Assembly: GCA_036365455.1 (NCBI GenBank)
Contig: JAWQUS010000022.1
Location: 3,224,001-3,288,000, forward strand
From: Macrosoma leucophasiata
Lineage: Eukaryota; Arthropoda; Insecta; Lepidoptera; Hedylidae
Reading direction: 5' to 3'
Length of the DNA stretch: 64,000 nt
A program made the translations under genes and the position numbers. Below are positions 39,601 to 48,255 of the stretch, in pieces (the stretch's first letter is position 1; each line of letters starts with the position of its first letter). The notes below the pieces were generated by a model, which saw nothing but the letters and a program-made list of their open reading frames with translations, had not been told where the DNA came from and searched no databases.

Positions 39601-40075
39601 GGACCAGGGGACGTCTGAGAGTCAAGCTTGTGCATATGTGTGTGGTTTTATATTTAAAAAATTGAGGAACAGTAACTGCCTTGATTGTCGAAAGGCATTC
39701 CTATCAAATACACAAGAAACCATACACATGTTCACAAGTTTTAAGGACTATGACCCTGCTCAGAATTTATTATGTTATGTATCTAAAGATATGGTGACGT
39801 GTGTAGAAATGATGGCCAGCCTCATAAATACTTCATTAAACAAAAATGCACATAAAAAGGAGTTGAAAATCAACATATTTAATTTGTTAGAATGTGTAGA
39901 TTTTGATTTTTTGAGAAAATGTACTCTACATTATGAAATAAATGAAACTCATATTAAAGTAAGTACATTTTTTATTATAATTAAAAGATATTGTGTTTTA
40001 ATAAATAGAAATATGGACGAAGAGGAAAAAAAGAAAGCATTAGAACGTAAGATAAGAATTTTAAAAAATAAATGA
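33582..40075 (+). CDS. P-element-type transposase, THAP domain, 911 residues, intact
   Basis: It would cut and paste the surrounding transposon in the nucleus. Exons: 33582-33691, 34670-34880, 35613-35762, 36812-37573, 37661-37907, 38287-38475, 39009-40075. All introns are GT-AG and phases agree, giving 912 codons with the stop. The THAP zinc finger is C9, C12, C68, H71 with W41 and AVP at 89-91. A basic, probably coiled segment spans about 197-232. The core has FDEMSI (D340), VCDLAS (D429), FDPPHLLK (462) and DPLENCFG (E665), matching conserved acidic positions of P and THAP9 proteins; the assignment as catalytic is by similarity. Length is close to human THAP9 (about 900). The start is chosen as the first ATG ahead of the THAP cysteines. 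It could be an active transposase or a domesticated one. Confidence 0.92.
33874..33908. repeat. 35-bp hairpin in intron 1
   Basis: GCCATCAGTGGTTTG pairs with CAAACTACTGATGGC around a five-base loop, with one mismatch. Confidence 0.7.
34670..34880 (+). CDS. P-type transposase exon 2
   Basis: Completes the THAP domain: HIWAKYCWPNEDW, VLCGRHFHSSQFYD and KFAVPESA. Acceptor AATTTCAG, donor CAG|GTATGT. Confidence 0.93.
35300..35480 (-). repeat. SINE-A, very old fragment in intron 2 of the transposase gene
   Basis: ATGTAATTAAAGTGG, AAGTAAGTGAATATTGCAAT and GCCACTCCTGTGGTCTAAGA follow SINE-A order on the reverse strand. Confidence 0.55.
35613..35762 (+). CDS. P-type transposase exon 3
   Basis: A 50-codon phase-0 exon, DLQQSNVAVAKFRVPLSQIE to KSVEITESVQ, forming the linker between THAP and core. 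Acceptor TTATTCCAG, donor CAG|GTAGTA. Confidence 0.82.
36345..36535 (-). repeat. SINE-V fragment in intron 3 of the transposase gene
   Basis: AGCAGTAGTGACCTGCTACC, ACTAGACTACTAAGGCAGTT is the tRNA-like head of SINE-V in reverse, diverged. Confidence 0.6.
36812..37573 (+). CDS. P-type transposase exon 4
   Basis: 254 codons with RERKLYKIYKNKMREIVRLR (basic coiled region), RRYTLNQKIQALVIYKKSP, LPSQTSLKLLL and ILTFDEMSIRKHLFYN containing the first acidic core residue. Acceptor GTAATTTCAG, donor GAG|GTAATA. Confidence 0.95.
37661..37907 (+). CDS. P-type transposase exon 5
   Basis: VVGTVCDLASVNVKIL and VTMFDPPHLLKCTRNLL, the second acidic residue and the conserved DPPHL-K block. Acceptor TTGTTTCAG, donor AAAG|GTAAGT. 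Confidence 0.95.
38287..38475 (+). CDS. P-type transposase exon 6
   Basis: VKWSHIQAFYELDKTNPN then QLTDSHLRPNCQQQMRVKLA and VFSHSV, conserved in P and THAP9 proteins. Acceptor CCTTTTTAG, donor CAAA|GTAAGT. Confidence 0.94.
38636..38985 (+). repeat. SINE-A fragment and dispersed repeat in intron 6 of the transposase gene
   Basis: 38636-38720 matches the middle of SINE-A (GTAATGTATGGCCCTGTAAT). 38862-38985 is the CTTCACGCCAGGTCC repeat. Both are diverged. Confidence 0.6.
39009..40075 (+). CDS. P-type transposase exon 7
   Basis: 354 codons to a TGA stop, with EGWIHTMNAIERLWKNLQ, LNQDPLENCFGCIRYSCGS, CAYVCGFIFKKL and a lysine-rich end KKKALERKIRILKNK. A GTAAGT at 39959 and an AG at 40008 could define a 50-base intron giving a different 13-residue tail; the unspliced end looks more like relatives. 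Confidence 0.94.
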
Positions 40076-40247
40076 GTTCATTGTTTCTAATAATTTGTTT
40101 GAAGTATTTTTTTATTTTATTTTGTATCAAGTTTTATGTATATGATTGGGAAATATACATTTATACAGTTTTTGTTGTTTTATTTTAAATAAGATGCATG
40201 AAAGATTAATGCAGCTACAACTGGTGATAGATTTTGTTACAAGTAAG

Positions 40248-40387
40248 CAGGTACTACAAGGACATAAAGTAGAATAAAATTATTCGTAATAATAATATGG
40301 TGTAACATATCAAAATGGTATATTATTTTAAAGACACCATATTAATGTGAATAAATTTTATTCTGCTTCATGTTCTTGTAGTACCTG
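40248..40387. repeat. Palindrome near the 3' end of the P-type transposon
   Basis: The left arm CAGGTACTACAAGGACATAA...AATATGGTGT pairs with the right arm ...CAAGAACATGAAGCAG, reading CAGGTACTACAAGAACATGA in reverse. The arms are about 55 bases with a few mismatches. AATAAA motifs lie in both arms. Confidence 0.85.
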
Positions 40388-40892
40388 TCTACTGTAATGA
40401 AATTGAAACTTTTTTGAAAGTTCCCGCGCATATTTTGTTTTAGTTGCTAATCCGCTATGGCGCTAGTGTACGTAAGTGTATTGGTTATAGTAGCATTTTT
40501 TTTCTATGGAGTTGAATTTCTTCTCTCGTAAGAGAGTAGTATGTTCTGTGTTCAGGATTAACACAATAATTACTTATGGTATCTTGAGGTCTTGCAGACT
40601 GCTGCGGCTGGGATTTAATCTTGCTAAGTATGGGAGCCCATGTTGATAATCGCCATCCATCCATTGAAATGTGGGTCTCCAGCGTCAAGGAGATAGGTAA
40701 TACCTATCTGCTTGGCACAAAGCTGATCTGGGTACCCTTTTTGGATCAACAGTGACACATACTTGTCTACTTACCTACGTGGCTGTTGTATTAAAATGCT
40801 TAAATCTATTGTCTAATGCTATTTGTTAAATGTTATACTTTGTGTCTCTGTGTTGTTGTCCGAAATAAATTCTATTCTATTCTTATTCTATT

Positions 40893-41158
40893 CTATTCTA
40901 TATCAGCCATAGGAAGTCTACTGCTGAACATAGGCCTCCCCCAATGACCTCCATGCCGACCGATCGGAAGCGACGTGCATCCAGCGAGTACCCGCAGCCT
41001 TGAATAGGTCGTCGGTCCATCTTGCAGGTGGACGTCCTACGCTGCGCTTGCCGATACGTAGTCTCCACTCGAGAACCTTTCTGCTCCAGCAGCTATCGGT
41101 TCTCCGAGCTATGTGCCCTGCCCATTGCCACTTCAGCTTGGACGCATGAGTAATACTC
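40893..41158 (-). pseudogene. RTE-like LINE C-terminus, fragment
   Basis: Reverse frame: SKLKWQWAGHIARRTDSCW, LRIGKRSVGRPPARWTDDLF and WMHVASDRSAWRSLGEAY, then the AEVDFLWLI-type end. The open stretch is 83 residues. Confidence 0.85.
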
Positions 41159-41162
41159 TTAA

Positions 41163-41587
41163 GGTACAATTCCGTCCGTGCATCGCGATCGATCGCGGCC
41201 GCGCGCGGCCTCCGACTGTCGTCGGCCGCTCATGACAATAGACACAGTATGAAAATGTATGGTACCGCTTCCGTGGCCCGCGACAGACACGCGTGGCCAA
41301 CATATTATATGTGCTGGGTAACTAGCCAGTGGTAAAATGGTTTCACCATAGAGGTGTCCATGATGTGATGATCCATGATGACCATGATGACAAATCCATG
41401 ATGTTTCTGATGTCAATATACGAGTACACACGGCCGCGCGCGGTTCAGGACAGTTGGCCGCGCGCGTCTTTCGCGGGCCACGGAAGCGGTGCCTTACATT
41501 TTCATACTGTATCTATTGTCGCGAGCGGCCGACGACAGTCGTAGGCCGCGTGCGGCCGCGATCGATCGCGATGCACGGAATTGTACC
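41163..41587. mobile_element. MITE I with long GC-rich inverted repeats and TTAA borders
   Basis: Ends GGTACAATTCCGT / ACGGAATTGTACC extend to inverted repeats of about 150 bases (GCATCGCGATCGATCGCGGC..., GACTGTCGTCGGCCGCTC). TTAA is present on both sides (41159-41162, 41588-41591). TTAA suggests piggyBac; TAA within it would also fit PIF/Harbinger. The interior has ATGATGATCCATGATGACC-like short repeats. Confidence 0.82.
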
Positions 41588-41843
41588 TTAAAATATCAAC
41601 CTTCATCTAAAATTGAGATGTCGACACAGAAAGTCAATTATAAAATTAATGAAGCCCTTTTATAGTAATTGAATAACATTGATAATTATCTTATCAGATA
41701 TCTTATTAGAAGGTATCTGCGACCCTTTATTATGTTCAAAGCTACTGTTTGTCGCATTTAATTAAAAATATTATAATAGGTTCTGTTTATTTTTCTAATG
41801 ATGGCAAGTAAGCACGGAGTTTACATTGATGTTAAGCGGGTAC

Positions 41844-42185
41844 GAAGCGTGCATGGCCCAGCGGCTGGTGTAGATCGTAAGCGATCTACTCGGTTAAGCA
41901 CTACGGGCGCGGTCGGGTAGTGTGATGGGTGACCGCTAGTGGCAAATTAAATGCGCGTTTCCGTGCTACGGAGGGCACGTTAAGCCGTCGGTCCCGGTTG
42001 CTATCGATGGATAGCAGTCGTTAAACCTTGTCGGAGGCCTTATGGGCGGTTTGAAAATATCCGACAGCGGGTTGGCCACTAACCCACCCACCTCCACCAA
42101 TCCGCATTGGAGCAGCGTGGTGGAGTAAGCTCCAGGCCTCCCCCAAAAAGGGGAGAGACTCGTGCCCAGCAGTGGGACGTATAAT
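41844..42185 (+). repeat. 5S-rRNA-derived SINE, copy 1
   Basis: The head GGTTAAGCACTACGGGCGCG, GGATGGGTGACCGC-like (here GTGATGGGTGACCGC) follows the 3' half of 5S rRNA including its internal promoter. The tail GTGCCCAGCAGTGGGACGTA is that of RTE-like LINEs, the likely partner for retroposition. Confidence 0.85.
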
Positions 42186-42267
42186 TGATTTATTTATTAT
42201 AAGCAGGTACCGTAGAAGTATAAATATCTACAGGTCTACATCATCTACACGAATTTTTACTAGAGAT

Positions 42268-42667
42268 GCATAAGCTAAACATTACCCTGTGATAATGCGG
42301 TGGTGCCTACGCCTTCAAGCTCCTAGCCCGCTCGCGAGCTCGCGGGCGTAGGCACCACCGCATTACCTTATATACTTGCCGCTAAATGGTAGTGTTCAGC
42401 AATATCGTGTTCCGGTCGGATGGTAATGTACGGCCCTATTACCGGCACAGAGGCATAACATCTTAGGCCTCAGGAGTGGTAACGCATCTGCGTTTTGACC
42501 TTGGTCGTTGTGTGAGTGTCTATAGGCTGCAGTCATCACTTAACATCAATGTCAACTGCATGCGTGTTTACCACTTCCATTACATTAAATAAATAACCTA
42601 AACATTACTCTATTATAATGCGGTGCCTACGCCATCAAGCTCCTACATTTGGAACTCTACCACCAAT
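42268..42667. repeat. SINE-A inserted into an inverted SINE-A head, with duplicated flank
   Basis: A forward SINE-A (42338-42590) lies between two similar segments (42268-42324 and 42597-42645: CTAAACATTAC...ATAATGCGG...CTACGCC.TCAAGCTCCT). The reverse SINE head ends at CTCTACCACCA (42667). Confidence 0.75.
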
Positions 42668-42690
42668 AAGAGAGGTACTTTATTGAACCT

Positions 42691-43083
42691 TTTTTTTTTT
42701 TTTTTTTTTTCACCAGGGGAAAATGCGTTACGCGTACCCACCCTTGGGGAGAAGGGTGGGTTATGTGGGACTCCGGACAAAGATAAGACGTCCGTCTACC
42801 CACTAAAAACCCCTGTGCTCCGACTCATCCGCCCTCAGGGGCGGGGTCGCGGGAACGCTTTAGCACACATCCGCAACCCCGCCGGCGGCCGCCCGCAACC
42901 GGGCCCAACTCACAAGGGGAGCTCAATGGCTCCCGGCCACGCTAGTGGCGTGCAGAGCACCAGCACGCCAACCAGCTCGGGACCCAACTTAACCCGGGCG
43001 CCTGACGTCCCCTAGTCCGACACCCGGAGGTCCCTGTTAGGGCGGCAAATGGTGGGCATATGCCAGCCGTCGCCGCCCAGGCC
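42691..43083 (-). repeat. LINE 3' end, reverse strand, with 15-bp duplication
   Basis: Starts with 22 Ts (a reversed poly(A)) and CACCAGGGGAAAATGCG. It is GC-rich and ends CCGTCGCCGCCCAGGCC. Flanks TACTTTATTGAACCT (42676-42690, 43084-43098) are identical, showing target-primed insertion. Clade unknown (R1/Jockey-like by base composition). Confidence 0.85.
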
Positions 43084-43172
43084 TACTTTATTGAACCTAC
43101 AACATCTTGTTGCTACATCTTATAGCTACAACTAAACACCCTCCAGCGCCAGCGGTCCCATCCTTGGGTGTG

Positions 43173-43587
43173 TTTTTTTTTTTTTGTTATGGCCTCGCTA
43201 TTACGCATATTGCCAGTGTCAAGTAAAACGATATTTCGTATTTATTTAAGCAGCGTAAAAGTTAGTATAGTATAGTCATCAAGTATAATATGTAAGTATT
43301 AAGTATATAAGTTATCAAGTATAATATGTCAGTCAAGTGAGTTACAATCAAGTTATTCGAGTAAAGCGATGGCTACTTTACCAGAACATTTACAATGAAG
43401 TTTTGGAGGCAACCTGAAAGGTCGTGTTTTCGCACTGTTATTCTATTTCACTATACACGGGCACTGTAATAAACTTATATCAAACAAAATGCCACCAACT
43501 TTATTCAATATAACTTAAAAATACACCAAGAAAATGAAATAAAATAAGAGCACCATACGCCTCTTTCAAGGTTCCCGCCAAAACCCC
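43173..43587 (-). repeat. Family X, complete copy with poly(A) and target duplication
   Basis: A T-run (reversed poly(A)) is followed by GTTATGGCCTCGCTATTACG and, at the far end, GGTTCCCGCCAAAACCCC. The flanks share CTTGGGTGTG (43163-43172, 43588-43597). On the plus strand a small frame begins MASLLRILPVSSKTIFRIYL. Confidence 0.85.
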
Positions 43588-43599
43588 CTTGGGTGTGTT

Positions 43600-44070
43600 T
43601 AATTAACCAATATACGGCAATAGCAACAATGTGCGGCAATAGCGCCGTTCATGTTTCTGTTTTTGTGCCTTTTACTATTAAAACTAAAATCCCGGGGCTA
43701 TCCCGGGATCGTGTCTGTATAGTTCCGATATCTCGAGATCACAAATGGCCGGGATTGAATTTTTCAACGTCATAACGTAATAACTTTGCTCTGACTGAAA
43801 TTATTACGAAATAATACAATTTAGGCCTCTGAATTGACTACAAACCCATGTCGCTACTAACCTATAATAAACTACAATTAATTCGAGACCATAAAACAGC
43901 CACAAGCGGTCCAATCCCAGGGGTGTTTAACCAATACATTTGCGGTAATTGTGCCGTTTATGTTCCGAGATAAATCATTGCAAAAAATATCAAACAGTCA
44001 AGTCGTGCGGTAGATTGCTTCTCGATATGTTTGTGGTGTGGTGTTACTGATAGCGGAGAGTTTATTTAGG
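43600..44070. other. Nothing recognised
   Basis: Moderate AT-rich sequence without frame or repeat match, apart from CCGGGGCTATCCCGGGATCG near 43692, a short palindrome. Confidence 0.35.
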
Positions 44071-44238
44071 TTTTTTTATATGTAATAAAAGTGGCAAACA
44101 AGCATGCACTTACATTGATGTTAAGTGATGACTGCAGCCTATAGACACCCACATAATGACCAGAGGTCAAAATGCAGATGCGTTGCCACCCCTGAGATCT
44201 AAGTTGTTATATATCTGTGATAGTTATTACTGGACTAT
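44071..44238 (-). repeat. SINE-A, 5' truncated
   Basis: Runs from TTTTTTTATATGTAATAAAA to TCTGTGATAGTTATTAC, old-subfamily type. Confidence 0.85.
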
Positions 44239-44239
44239 A

Positions 44240-44470
44240 AGTAAGTAAGTAAGTAAGTACATATTCTTTATTGTACACCAGTAATGTTCAATAAAAACAA
44301 AAATAGAAAAAACAAAGTGAAAGTACAATCAGGTGGTCTTATCACTAAAAGCGATCTCTTCCAGACAACCTGTCGGTGGAAAGAGAAATGTTAAATTACA
44401 GAGGCAGGGTGTACATCAAATTAAGGACAAACATTGTGAATAAATAAATAAATAAATAAATAGACATACA
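44240..44470. repeat. LINE-like 3' end with GTAA microsatellite
   Basis: AAGTAAGTAAGTAAGTAAGT followed by ACATATTCTTTATTGTACAC, a pattern common at reversed LINE ends. It ends in an AAATAAATAAATAAATAA run. From 44470 to about 45020 nothing is recognised. Confidence 0.45.
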
Positions 44471-45399
44471 TTAATACATAAATATTTCAAAGGCCGCTCT
44501 CTCTATATGCTTCGGTTCAACATATTTTTTTCAGACGACTACTTAACTTAGAGACAAACAATAAATATTTTTCTGCTACAGAAGCAACAGTAAATCTTCT
44601 AATCAGGGACTCGACCATCTAGATGAACCGCAGATGTAATAGGTGCAAGCGATACGAATGTATGCTAAAGCGTTCCCGTACCTACGCCACTTAGGGACTT
44701 TTACCCAAACTCTCACATAATTAACCCACCTCATTGATCTCATGGGCAGTACGAAAGAACAAGCGAAATCAAAAACATAAGAAAAACGATTCTCAAAAGC
44801 GGTTGAGATTTTTTCTTTCTTTCTTTCTCTTTCTATAATGTGAAAGCTCAGGCGGAGAAAGTAGCGAGTGTATTACAAGAATTAAATCAGAATCGCTTAC
44901 AGTGGCACCAACGCCTACGTGATTGTCTGACTACACTATTACCGCAGTCCTTGTGCACTGCGGCTGCGCAGTACACGAAAGAAATACAGATAAAACATTC
45001 TAATCATGTTTAGTTTTAGTTCTTTGGTTACATGAAAGCCACGTTTGTGGATATATAATATATATATTAATCTCAGGAACTACTGGTCCGATTTAAAAAA
45101 ATCTTTCAGTAATATAAATAATATGTGTCCCAGGGATAAGTGACTCGCCGGCGTTTTTAGAATATTTGTGCAAAATTAAGTGTAATTACTCTTATATATA
45201 TGGCACTAACCGGCTTTGTTTTTTTTTATGATTTTTTATTTTCTAGTAAATATGCGTGACGTGCTGCAGTTTTTTTACGATATTTGTTTTTACATTTTTC
45301 TTCATTCATTTTCTTTTATTGACTAGCCGAAATCATAGTTTATCAATTAAAATATTATCATACATAACTAAAATGTAATAAAACACATACTTAAAAAAA

Positions 45400-45552
45400 A
45401 AAAAAAAATCATAGAAAATAAAGCTCTTTTTTCACTTTTTTCATATAGCTCATTTATCGAGGAAGGCTTTGGGCTATATAACATCACCCTAAGATGAATA
45501 GGAGAGGGTAGGTGACATTGCACCCGCACGAAGTCGGGGCGGGCCGCTAGTA
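45400..45552 (-). repeat. Repeat R copy
   Basis: AGCTCATTTATCGAGGAAGG...CCCGCACGAAGTCGGGGCGG matches 56318-56522 in reverse. Confidence 0.6.
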
Positions 45553-45639
45553 AACAATAAAACAAACGTAAAGACACGTATAGTATCTACACATACAATA
45601 AATATTACACATCGACTTTAGGAAACATACTTCGGCTTA

Positions 45640-45955
45640 TTTACGGTCTGTAGAGCATTATCTCTTTTGCATCTTACCAATGTGACGTTTGTCGACCATT
45701 TTGATCAAATTTTCACCAATACCAGACTATCAGTGCTTACGTAGGCAGTGTGCAGCAGAGATAACTCTTACCGGAGGCGAAACTAGCCGATTGCACTCCG
45801 CGGACACTCCGCCAAAATACTATACAAACGCTTAATTTGGTCTCTATTACACAGACTTTAATCAGTGACGCATATTTACGCGTGCACCTGTATGCGTAGC
45901 ACGTAGAAAATACCAACCGTCGCCCATAAGAGGGGAGGAGGTTGGGTGATTATAT
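45640..45955. repeat. Repeat T followed by repeat U
   Basis: 45640-45795 matches 52975-53150 (TATCTCTTTTG, CAGTGCTTACGTAGGCAGTG). 45795-45955 matches 16640-16800. Confidence 0.65.
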
Positions 45956-45984
45956 ATAAATATATTATGTATAAACAAATAAAT

Positions 45985-46560
45985 CAGAATCAGAAATTCA
46001 CTTATTAATATAGGGTGACAAGCACCTCTTATGTTAAATCAAAAAACAAACAAAATAAATTAAGGTGCACAACAATTGACACACATGTCAAATTAACGTA
46101 ACTTCACGCCTGTAATCCCCGAAGGGGTAGGCAGAGGTAAATGCATGCATTCAATCATACATGCAAACACCCACCGCCGGTTACGTTTTGGCCCATGTAA
46201 CAGGTGGCGGACCTGTTGCCATCTCCGGGCACATTACCAAACTCCGGGGTACTGGGTAACTTCCAGAAAATGGAAAAATCCCAATAGAAGCAGAGATAAA
46301 GATTTTAAACCGTTATCTCTGATAGTCCCCGACCCGGGAATCGAACCCAGGACCTCCAGCGTAATAGTAGTGGCCTGCTACCACTACGCTACTGAGGCAG
46401 TTAAACAACAGTGCATGTCAAATTACAAATTAGAAAAATGATAGTGGAGAAGATCACTAAGATAAAACCAAATATAATACGCTAACTTAATTAAGTATAT
46501 CAGTAAAATGTCTCATTTAAAATTTTACAAACTGACAACAAAGAGTAAAGAGAAATGTCT
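45985..46560 (-). repeat. LINE 3' untranslated region split by SINE-V
   Basis: 45985-46095 and 46414-46560 are the two halves of the reversed LINE 3' end (AATATAGGGTGACAAGCACC...CATGTCAAATTA...AAAATGTCTCATTTA). Confidence 0.72.
46096..46413 (-). repeat. tRNA-derived SINE-V, complete, 12-bp duplication
   Basis: The reverse strand starts near CTGCCTCAGTAGCGTAGTGG (A-box region), with GGTTCGATTCCCGGGTCGGG (B-box), then a unique body and the tail GGCGTGAAGTTACGT. Flanks CATGTCAAATTA (46084-46095, 46414-46425) are identical. Confidence 0.9.
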
Positions 46561-46872
46561 TTGTGTACTAAGTTTAGTTTTATCTGCAATCCTAGCTTGT
46601 ACAACGCGAAGAATTCGACAATGCCCTAAACCTTGCTCTACATAACTTGTCGTCCATTTTATAACTTTAACAATGAGACTATGTTTATTTTTTACGTATA
46701 GATATACCAAAAATACAATATATAAATAACCCATACATTTCCTTGTATTTATTGGCCGTGTCGACTCTGATTTTTTATCTATGAACTCTTATCTCTTCCT
46801 GTGGGTGTTATACAAGGTGACAGTAGCAATACAGGCCAGAGGGAGGTAAAAATAGCTATCTTGTTATATAGA

Positions 46873-47114
46873 TTATTACCTAATATACTTGCCGCTAAAT
46901 GTTAGTGTTCAGCACTATCGTGTTCCGGTCAGGTGGTAATGTACGGCCCTGTAATTTCCGGCACAGAGGCATAACACCTTAGGCCTCAGGAGTGGTAACG
47001 CATCTGCATTTTGACCTTGGTCTTCATGTGGGTGTCTATAGGCTGCAGTCATCACTTAACATCAATGTGAACTGCATGCTTGATTGCCAAGCCCATTACA
47101 TAATAAAAAAAAAA
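46873..47114 (+). repeat. SINE-A, 5' truncated
   Basis: ATTACCTAATATACTTGCCG to CCCATTACATAATAAAAAAA. Confidence 0.9.
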
Positions 47115-47380
47115 TGATACGAGCTGACTCGGCAAACTTCGTATTGCCTCAGAATGAAATAATGTGTCAAAGGTTTGATAGATACGGACTAATTGTATGG
47201 AAAAATAAAATTGAGGTTTTTACTATTTCCCTTAAATTTTTTCATATTTTCTTACCTTTTAAACCTTCCCTGGACTTCCAAAAATCATTCAAAACCAAAA
47301 TTAGCCAAATCGGTAAAGCCTTTCTCGAGTTTTAGCGAGACTAACGAACAGCAATTGATTTTTATATATATGTAGATAGA
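47115..47380 (+). repeat. Repeat Q copy 1
   Basis: GACTCGGCAAACTTCGTATT, GAAATAATGTGTCAAAGGTT, ATTGATTTTTATATATATG; also at 50360-50640 and 51330-51600. Confidence 0.7.
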
Positions 47381-47459
47381 TTATATAGATACAACCACGC
47401 ATTGCCAGCTTAACTAGTGGTAGAGCTATAGTGTCAGAGCTCGAGGATATAGGCCACCG

Positions 47460-47720
47460 CATTACATCCATACTAAGATTATAAAAGTGAAAGTGTGTTT
47501 GTTTGTCCGTCTTTCACGTCAAAACGGAGAAACGGATTGGTGTGATTTTTTATGTAGAGATACTTGAAGAGGTGGAGAGTGACATAGGCTACTTTTTGTC
47601 TTTTTATATTCCCCCACCCCTCTAAAATTGGGGGTGGCAATTTGTATGGAGCAATCCACAATTTTTAAGGTAGGAAGTTAAAACTCGGTATGCGAACTCT
47701 TTGAGCATAACAAACAATAC
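47460..47720. repeat. Dispersed repeat (AAGTGAAAGTGTGTTTGTTT)
   Basis: GTTTGTTTGTCCGTCTTTCA and GGTGGAGAGTGACATAGGCT form a pattern frequent in insect genomes; single copy here. Confidence 0.45.
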
Positions 47721-47744
47721 GTACATCACTTTTTTATTTTTTTT

Positions 47745-48255
47745 ATTAGGCCCAAGTGCGGCCCTATCTGGAATACTGCTCTCATTTGTGGGAGCCCCGA
47801 AATACCAGCTTGGTCCACTTGACTCCCTACAAAAACGCGCTGTTCGTATTGTTAACTATCCAGGACTTAGGTAATGACAGGCTCGAACATCTGAGCCTAC
47901 GCAGAGACATTGGGAGTCTGTGCGTGTTGTACCGTCTCTACAATGGTGAGTACTCTGCTGAATTGTTCGACATGGTGCCACCGTCTCTTTTCTTACACCG
48001 TACTACGCGCTGAAGAGCGAAGTTCCACCCTCACCATCTGGACACCTGGCAGTGCTCAACGGTGCGGTTTTCACGTTCGTTCCTGCCCAGAACGTGTAAA
48101 TTGTGGAACAAACTTCCCTCTGAGGTGTTACCTAGGTGCTACTGTATGGGGTTCTTCAAAAATGGCGTCAAAAGAGTCCTCCAGGGCTGGCAGCGCGTTG
48201 GCAACTGTTCATAGGCGACGGTGACCACTTTCTATCAGGTGGACCGTCTGGAACC
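47745..48255 (+). pseudogene. LINE reverse transcriptase C-terminus (CR1/Jockey-like), frameshifted
   Basis: MRPYLEYCSHLWEPRNTS, DRLEHLSLRRDIGSLCVLYR and ELFDMVPPSLFLHRTTR in one frame. After a shift: VRFSRSFLPRTCKLWN-like, GFFKNGVKRVLQGW and QRVGNCS. This is the thumb and end of the reverse transcriptase protein; no upstream part is present. Confidence 0.82.

Larger units (their letters stand above)
33026..40549 (+). mobile_element. P-element-type DNA transposon, apparently complete
   Basis: About 7.5 kb between two copies of GTTCAGGAT (33017-33025 and 40550-40558). P-superfamily elements duplicate 8 bases, and one further base of the match may belong to the element. It contains a seven-exon transposase gene, duplicated sequence upstream of the start and a 140-base palindrome downstream of the stop. 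Long terminal inverted repeats are not evident: the left end starts CAGGGGCTGTCAAG and the right end, read inward, CACAGAACATAC. Confidence 0.88.
32797..40675 (-). mobile_element. Penelope-like element remnant split by the P-type transposon
   Basis: The left part 32797-33025 matches the 3' end of the element at 26079-26963 in reverse. The right part 40550-40675 continues it exactly (reverse frame ILSKIKSQPQQSARPQDTIS then NYCVNPE). Removing 33026-40549 and one GTTCAGGAT restores an uninterrupted Penelope sequence. Confidence 0.9.

Noticed and set aside
41163..41587. A GC-rich gene promoter
   Set aside because: The GC content comes from long terminal inverted repeats of a MITE with TTAA borders.
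41844..42185. A 5S rRNA gene
   Set aside because: Only the 3' half of 5S is similar; it is fused to a LINE-like tail and present twice as a dispersed repeat.
42623..43015. A 130-residue proline- and glycine-rich protein gene
   Set aside because: The frame lies antisense in a LINE 3' end bounded by reversed poly(A) and a 15-bp duplication.
47756..48224. A host gene
   Set aside because: Two overlapping frames are parts of one frameshifted LINE reverse transcriptase end.
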